DNA of 6,763 nt from Promethearchaeota archaeon (GTDB lineage: Archaea > Asgardarchaeota > Lokiarchaeia > Sigyniarchaeales > SOKP01): NCBI GenBank assembly GCA_030612905.1, contig JAUWNA010000107.1:1-6763 (forward strand). Direction: 5' to 3'. Below are positions 5,813 through 6,763 of the stretch, piece after piece. A program made the translations under genes and the position numbers. Numbering within the stretch: position 1 is the stretch's first letter; each line of letters opens with the position of its first letter. The notes below the pieces were generated by a model. That model ran no database searches. It saw nothing but the letters and a program-made list of their open reading frames with translations, and had not been told where the DNA came from.

Positions 5813-5883
5813 TTCTCCCCATCTTTCACGTAAAATTTCAAATAAAAACTAGGCCAATTTTTTCGTTTAGATAAATAAAGATT

Positions 5884-5909
5884 AAAAAAAGATTAGTAAA
5901 TAATAAAAA
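5884..5909 (-). terminator. Poly-T terminator of the Lrp-family gene
   Basis: Read on the minus strand, T5 (5909-5905) and T7 (5890-5884) follow the stop of the regulator gene within about 40 bases. Confidence 0.45.
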
Positions 5910-5920
5910 GAATTTTTTTG

Positions 5921-6340
5921 TTATTTGATAATATCAGTTATAAAACAAGTTTCTACTATTTTAATTCCGTTAACCTGAGAGATCTTGTCTTCTATGAGGG
6001 GATTAAACTTTTCGATAGATGCGATATCTACTTTCATAAGAAGCCCACAATCTCCAGATAGCCTCCAAATAGCCGTTATTTCCTCGATTTCCTTTAATTC
6101 GTTCAAAATTCGCTTAATATCTTTGAAATCAGGCTCTATTTTTATGGTTGCGGAAGTTTTAGGTTTTGTGTCAATCTCATAATCTATTGTAAACCGCTTG
6201 ATAATTCCATCTTCTCTCAATTTTTTGACTCTTCTTCTTACGGTTGCTTCAGTTTTCATAATGCGCTTACTGATTTCATTAAACGACATTCTACTATCCA
6301 TTTTTAATTCTTCTAAAATCTTAATGTCTATAACATCCAT
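5921..6340 (-). CDS. Lrp/AsnC-family transcriptional regulator
   Basis: This 139-residue DNA-binding regulator is slightly shorter than the usual 145-160. The N-terminus MDVIDIKILEELKMDSRMS is the family's opening helix. The helix-turn-helix spans about 18-41, with recognition helix TEATVRRRVKKL (30-41), then EDGIIKRFTIDY leading into the linker. Residues 62-139 form the alpha-beta RAM effector and oligomerisation domain, with GDCGLLMKV (from about 96) in the place of the family's GxxDxxxxV strand. Such proteins usually act as dimers to octamers and bind amino acids or related small molecules; the effector cannot be read here. The start is ATG 6340, preceded by a TATA-like box about 27 bases away. 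Members often control their own promoter and nearby genes, so a site in the AT-rich 6341-6420 region is plausible but not shown. Confidence 0.92.
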   Translation of the reverse strand: MDVIDIKILEELKMDSRMSFNEISKRIMKTEATVRRRVKKLREDGIIKRFTIDYEIDTKPKTSATIKIEPDFKDIKRILNELKEIEEITAIWRLSGDCGLLMKVDIASIEKFNPLIEDKISQVNGIKIVETCFITDIIK

Positions 6341-6360
6341 TTCAATTAACTCACTTGTAT

Positions 6361-6372
6361 TATTATTAATAA
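6361..6372 (-). promoter_or_regulatory. Possible TATA box of the Lrp-family gene
   Basis: On the minus strand TTATTAATAATA is centred about 27 bases before the ATG at 6340. The match is weak but its spacing agrees with the other promoters in the window. AAGTGAG about 12 bases before the ATG is too far and too weak to be a sure ribosome binding site. Confidence 0.35.
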
Positions 6373-6763
6373 CTTTACAAAATTATAATGTTCTTATGAT
6401 CAATTGGGAAAAATTGTTATTAATTTTTATCGTTTTTCGCAATTTTTTCTGAAACCATATCTTAAATAAGTTCATAAAATGTTGAATCCTCACATAAACC
6501 ACTTGAATTCCTTGCTCTTATCGATCATTGATGTGATAAAAACAACACCTTCCTAAACTCTAACATATTATTTTTTAGTTTCAAATTATTATAATTTTTA
6601 AAAGCTATCAAAACACGCTTCTTACTCCTTATATTCAACATTAGTAGGTTAATTGGTTACATTCGTGTCAAAGGGAATTCATGAATTTTACCAATTTAAT
6701 AGCAATTATTTTTCGAGAAACATCATATGTTTAGCTTTTTTTGAGCAAAATTTACATTTTGAA
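6373..6763. other. Gene-free right flank
   Basis: No ORF longer than about 25 codons looks coding on either strand. Visible elements are a small inverted repeat CAATT/AATTG at 6401-6416 upstream of the regulator gene, and an 18-codon minus-strand frame open to the window edge (6706-6762) that contains a CxxC pair. The stretch is AT-rich with T-runs and probably holds promoters of genes beyond the window. Confidence 0.55.

Noticed and set aside
5985..6452. Plus-strand ORFs at 5985-6182 and 6198-6452 opposite the regulator gene
   Set aside because: They are Ser/Ile/Leu-rich antisense shadows of the Lrp/AsnC gene, whose domain structure is clear. The second runs into the regulator's promoter region.
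6681..6734. 17-codon ORF starting at ATG 6681
   Set aside because: It is very short, with no ribosome binding site or spaced TATA box, and nothing distinctive in its product.
1..6763. CRISPR array, insertion sequence, tRNA or rRNA
   Set aside because: I found no regularly spaced direct repeats, terminal inverted repeats, transposase motifs, tRNA cloverleaf signatures or rRNA-like GC-rich blocks by eye.

Overview
The window looks like a piece of a very AT-rich archaeal chromosome. The grounds are: a stand-alone ATP-pyrophosphatase of the GMP synthase type with no fused glutaminase domain, a compact Lrp/AsnC regulator, TATA-like boxes about 24-30 bases before most start codons with almost no Shine-Dalgarno sequences, and poly-T tracts right after stop codons. 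An Asgard (Lokiarchaeia-like) origin would fit the low GC, the short helical orphan proteins and the single-gene transcription units. That assignment is inference; no marker in the window settles it.

Layout from left to right. Positions 2-166 hold the 3' end of an unrecognised gene. Positions 225-527 hold a doubtful small ORF behind a good TATA box. Positions 675-2315 encode a complete long-chain acyl-CoA synthetase (AMP-forming). Positions 2460-2921 encode peptide methionine sulfoxide reductase A. Convergent to it on the minus strand, 2950-3222 encodes a 90-residue, very basic helical protein of unknown function; a perfect hairpin between the two may terminate transcription both ways. Positions 3361-4548 encode a divergent, enlarged GMP-synthase-like PP-loop ATPase. 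A 476-base AT-rich spacer follows, with small hairpins and an imperfect palindrome, and then an unrecognised 100-residue helical protein (5025-5327). On the minus strand are a 57-residue five-cysteine mini-protein (5491-5664) and an Lrp/AsnC regulator (5921-6340). The last 423 bases hold no convincing gene.

There is no operon here. Every gene seems to have its own promoter and terminator, and the enzymes belong to unrelated pathways: fatty acid activation, repair of oxidised protein, and purine or purine-like amidation. The most interesting items are the unusual GMP-synthase homologue, the cysteine-rich mini-protein, and the uniform TATA-to-start spacing, which suggests leaderless transcripts, some of them with GTG or TTG starts. 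I saw no CRISPR array, transposon, tRNA or rRNA.
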